Program-made: the position numbers and the translations under genes | In this document: one piece after another, positions 63,897 through 64,000 of the stretch | How the letters are laid out: every line of letters begins with the position of its first letter | How positions within the stretch are numbered: the stretch's first letter is position 1 | Assembly: GCA_002633085.1 (NCBI GenBank) | Contig: NSIV01000001.1 | Span: forward strand, 372,001 to 436,000 | Direction of reading: 5' to 3' | From: Curvibacter sp. PD_MW3 | GTDB lineage: Bacteria > Pseudomonadota > Gammaproteobacteria > Burkholderiales > Burkholderiaceae_C | Length of the DNA: 64,000 nt | The notes under the pieces: model-generated | The model's input: only the letters and a program-made list of their open reading frames with translations | Told to the model about the DNA's origin: nothing | The model's database searches: none

Positions 63897-64000
63897 TTAT
63901 TGGTCGGCCACGGCCTCGCTGCCCTGCACTGCCACGCGCACCGACAATGCTTCGCCGCCGCCGCCGACGTGGATGCCGCGCATGGGGCTGGCGTCGGCAA
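63897..64000 (-). CDS. Transglutaminase-family protein, C-terminal fragment
   Basis: Only the last 33 codons are in the window, reading ADASPMRGIHVGGGGEALSV then RVAVQGSEAVADQ and stop. The MRG-HVGGGGE-LxVRV ending is typical of transglutaminase-like proteins found beside Anbu genes. The upstream part is outside the window, so the call rests on the tail and context. Confidence 0.5.
   Translation of the reverse strand, partial: ADASPMRGIHVGGGGEALSVRVAVQGSEAVADQ

Overview
The window is chromosomal DNA of a betaproteobacterium, most likely Burkholderiales/Comamonadaceae. The grounds are high GC, dense short-gap gene packing, Bug/TctC and TRAP solute-binding proteins, a tandem glycine riboswitch ahead of gcvT, a long (88 aa) second-copy type IF-1, an Anbu proteasome-like gene, and a short repeat family (GCTAnTnATTTnnTAGC plus tail) that I associate from memory with this family. 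No phage, IS element, CRISPR array or integrase was seen. Both ends cut genes: a PAS/GAF/HD-GYP protein on the left and a transglutaminase-family C-terminus on the right.

Layout. 1-9 kb: signalling and envelope genes (HD-GYP protein, frame-disrupted LysE exporter, beta-lactamase-fold lipoprotein, chemoreceptor) and an unusual Sel1-repeat protein with two CbbX-type AAA modules. 9-15 kb: a FAD/Fe-S 2-hydroxyacid dehydrogenase (YdiJ type) and its GntR/FCD regulator, divergent from a serine-glyoxylate aminotransferase and a Bug binding protein. 15-19 kb: two unrelated transglutaminase-type proteins in divergent orientation, an acyltransferase and a TlpA-like protein. 19-26 kb: alaS, KDPG aldolase with an XylX-like dehydratase, and an Ada-AlkA fusion with Ogt. 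26-36 kb: LysR/RidA pair, a gntR-dctQMP TRAP operon divergent from an IlvD/Edd-type dehydratase and KDG kinase, then a gabD-like dehydrogenase and tRNA-Gly(CCC). 36-45 kb: hybrid-less sensor kinase, scoAB CoA-transferase with a divergent PAS-LuxR regulator, HD-GYP protein, second chemoreceptor, two CMD-fold proteins and a TPR protein. 45-57 kb: Lon-like protease, thioesterase/SDR pair, ETF-QO, a FabMG-type protein, a 7TM-GGDEF protein, RNase II-type nuclease, IF-1 and an RRM protein. 57-64 kb: riboswitch-controlled gcvTHP, an AT-rich lipoprotein gene bounded by attC-like sites, and an Anbu/transglutaminase locus.

How they work together. Sugar-acid catabolism is the clearest metabolic theme. 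TRAP uptake, an IlvD/Edd dehydratase, KDG kinase and KDPG aldolase make a phosphorylative route, while the dehydratase, the XylX-like protein and the semialdehyde dehydrogenase could make a Weimberg-like oxidative route. One-carbon and glyoxylate metabolism is represented by gcvTHP, serine-glyoxylate aminotransferase and the YdiJ-type enzyme. Three proteins with HD-GYP or GGDEF domains point to c-di-GMP signalling.

The best leads for something new are: the attC-like bounded cassette between gcvP and the Anbu gene; the Sel1-AAA-AAA protein; a Bacillus-Tgl-like transglutaminase in a non-sporeformer, divergent from a papain-fold transglutaminase; and the short repeat that lies between genes and, apparently, in frame inside alaS, gcvP and the ydiJ-type gene.
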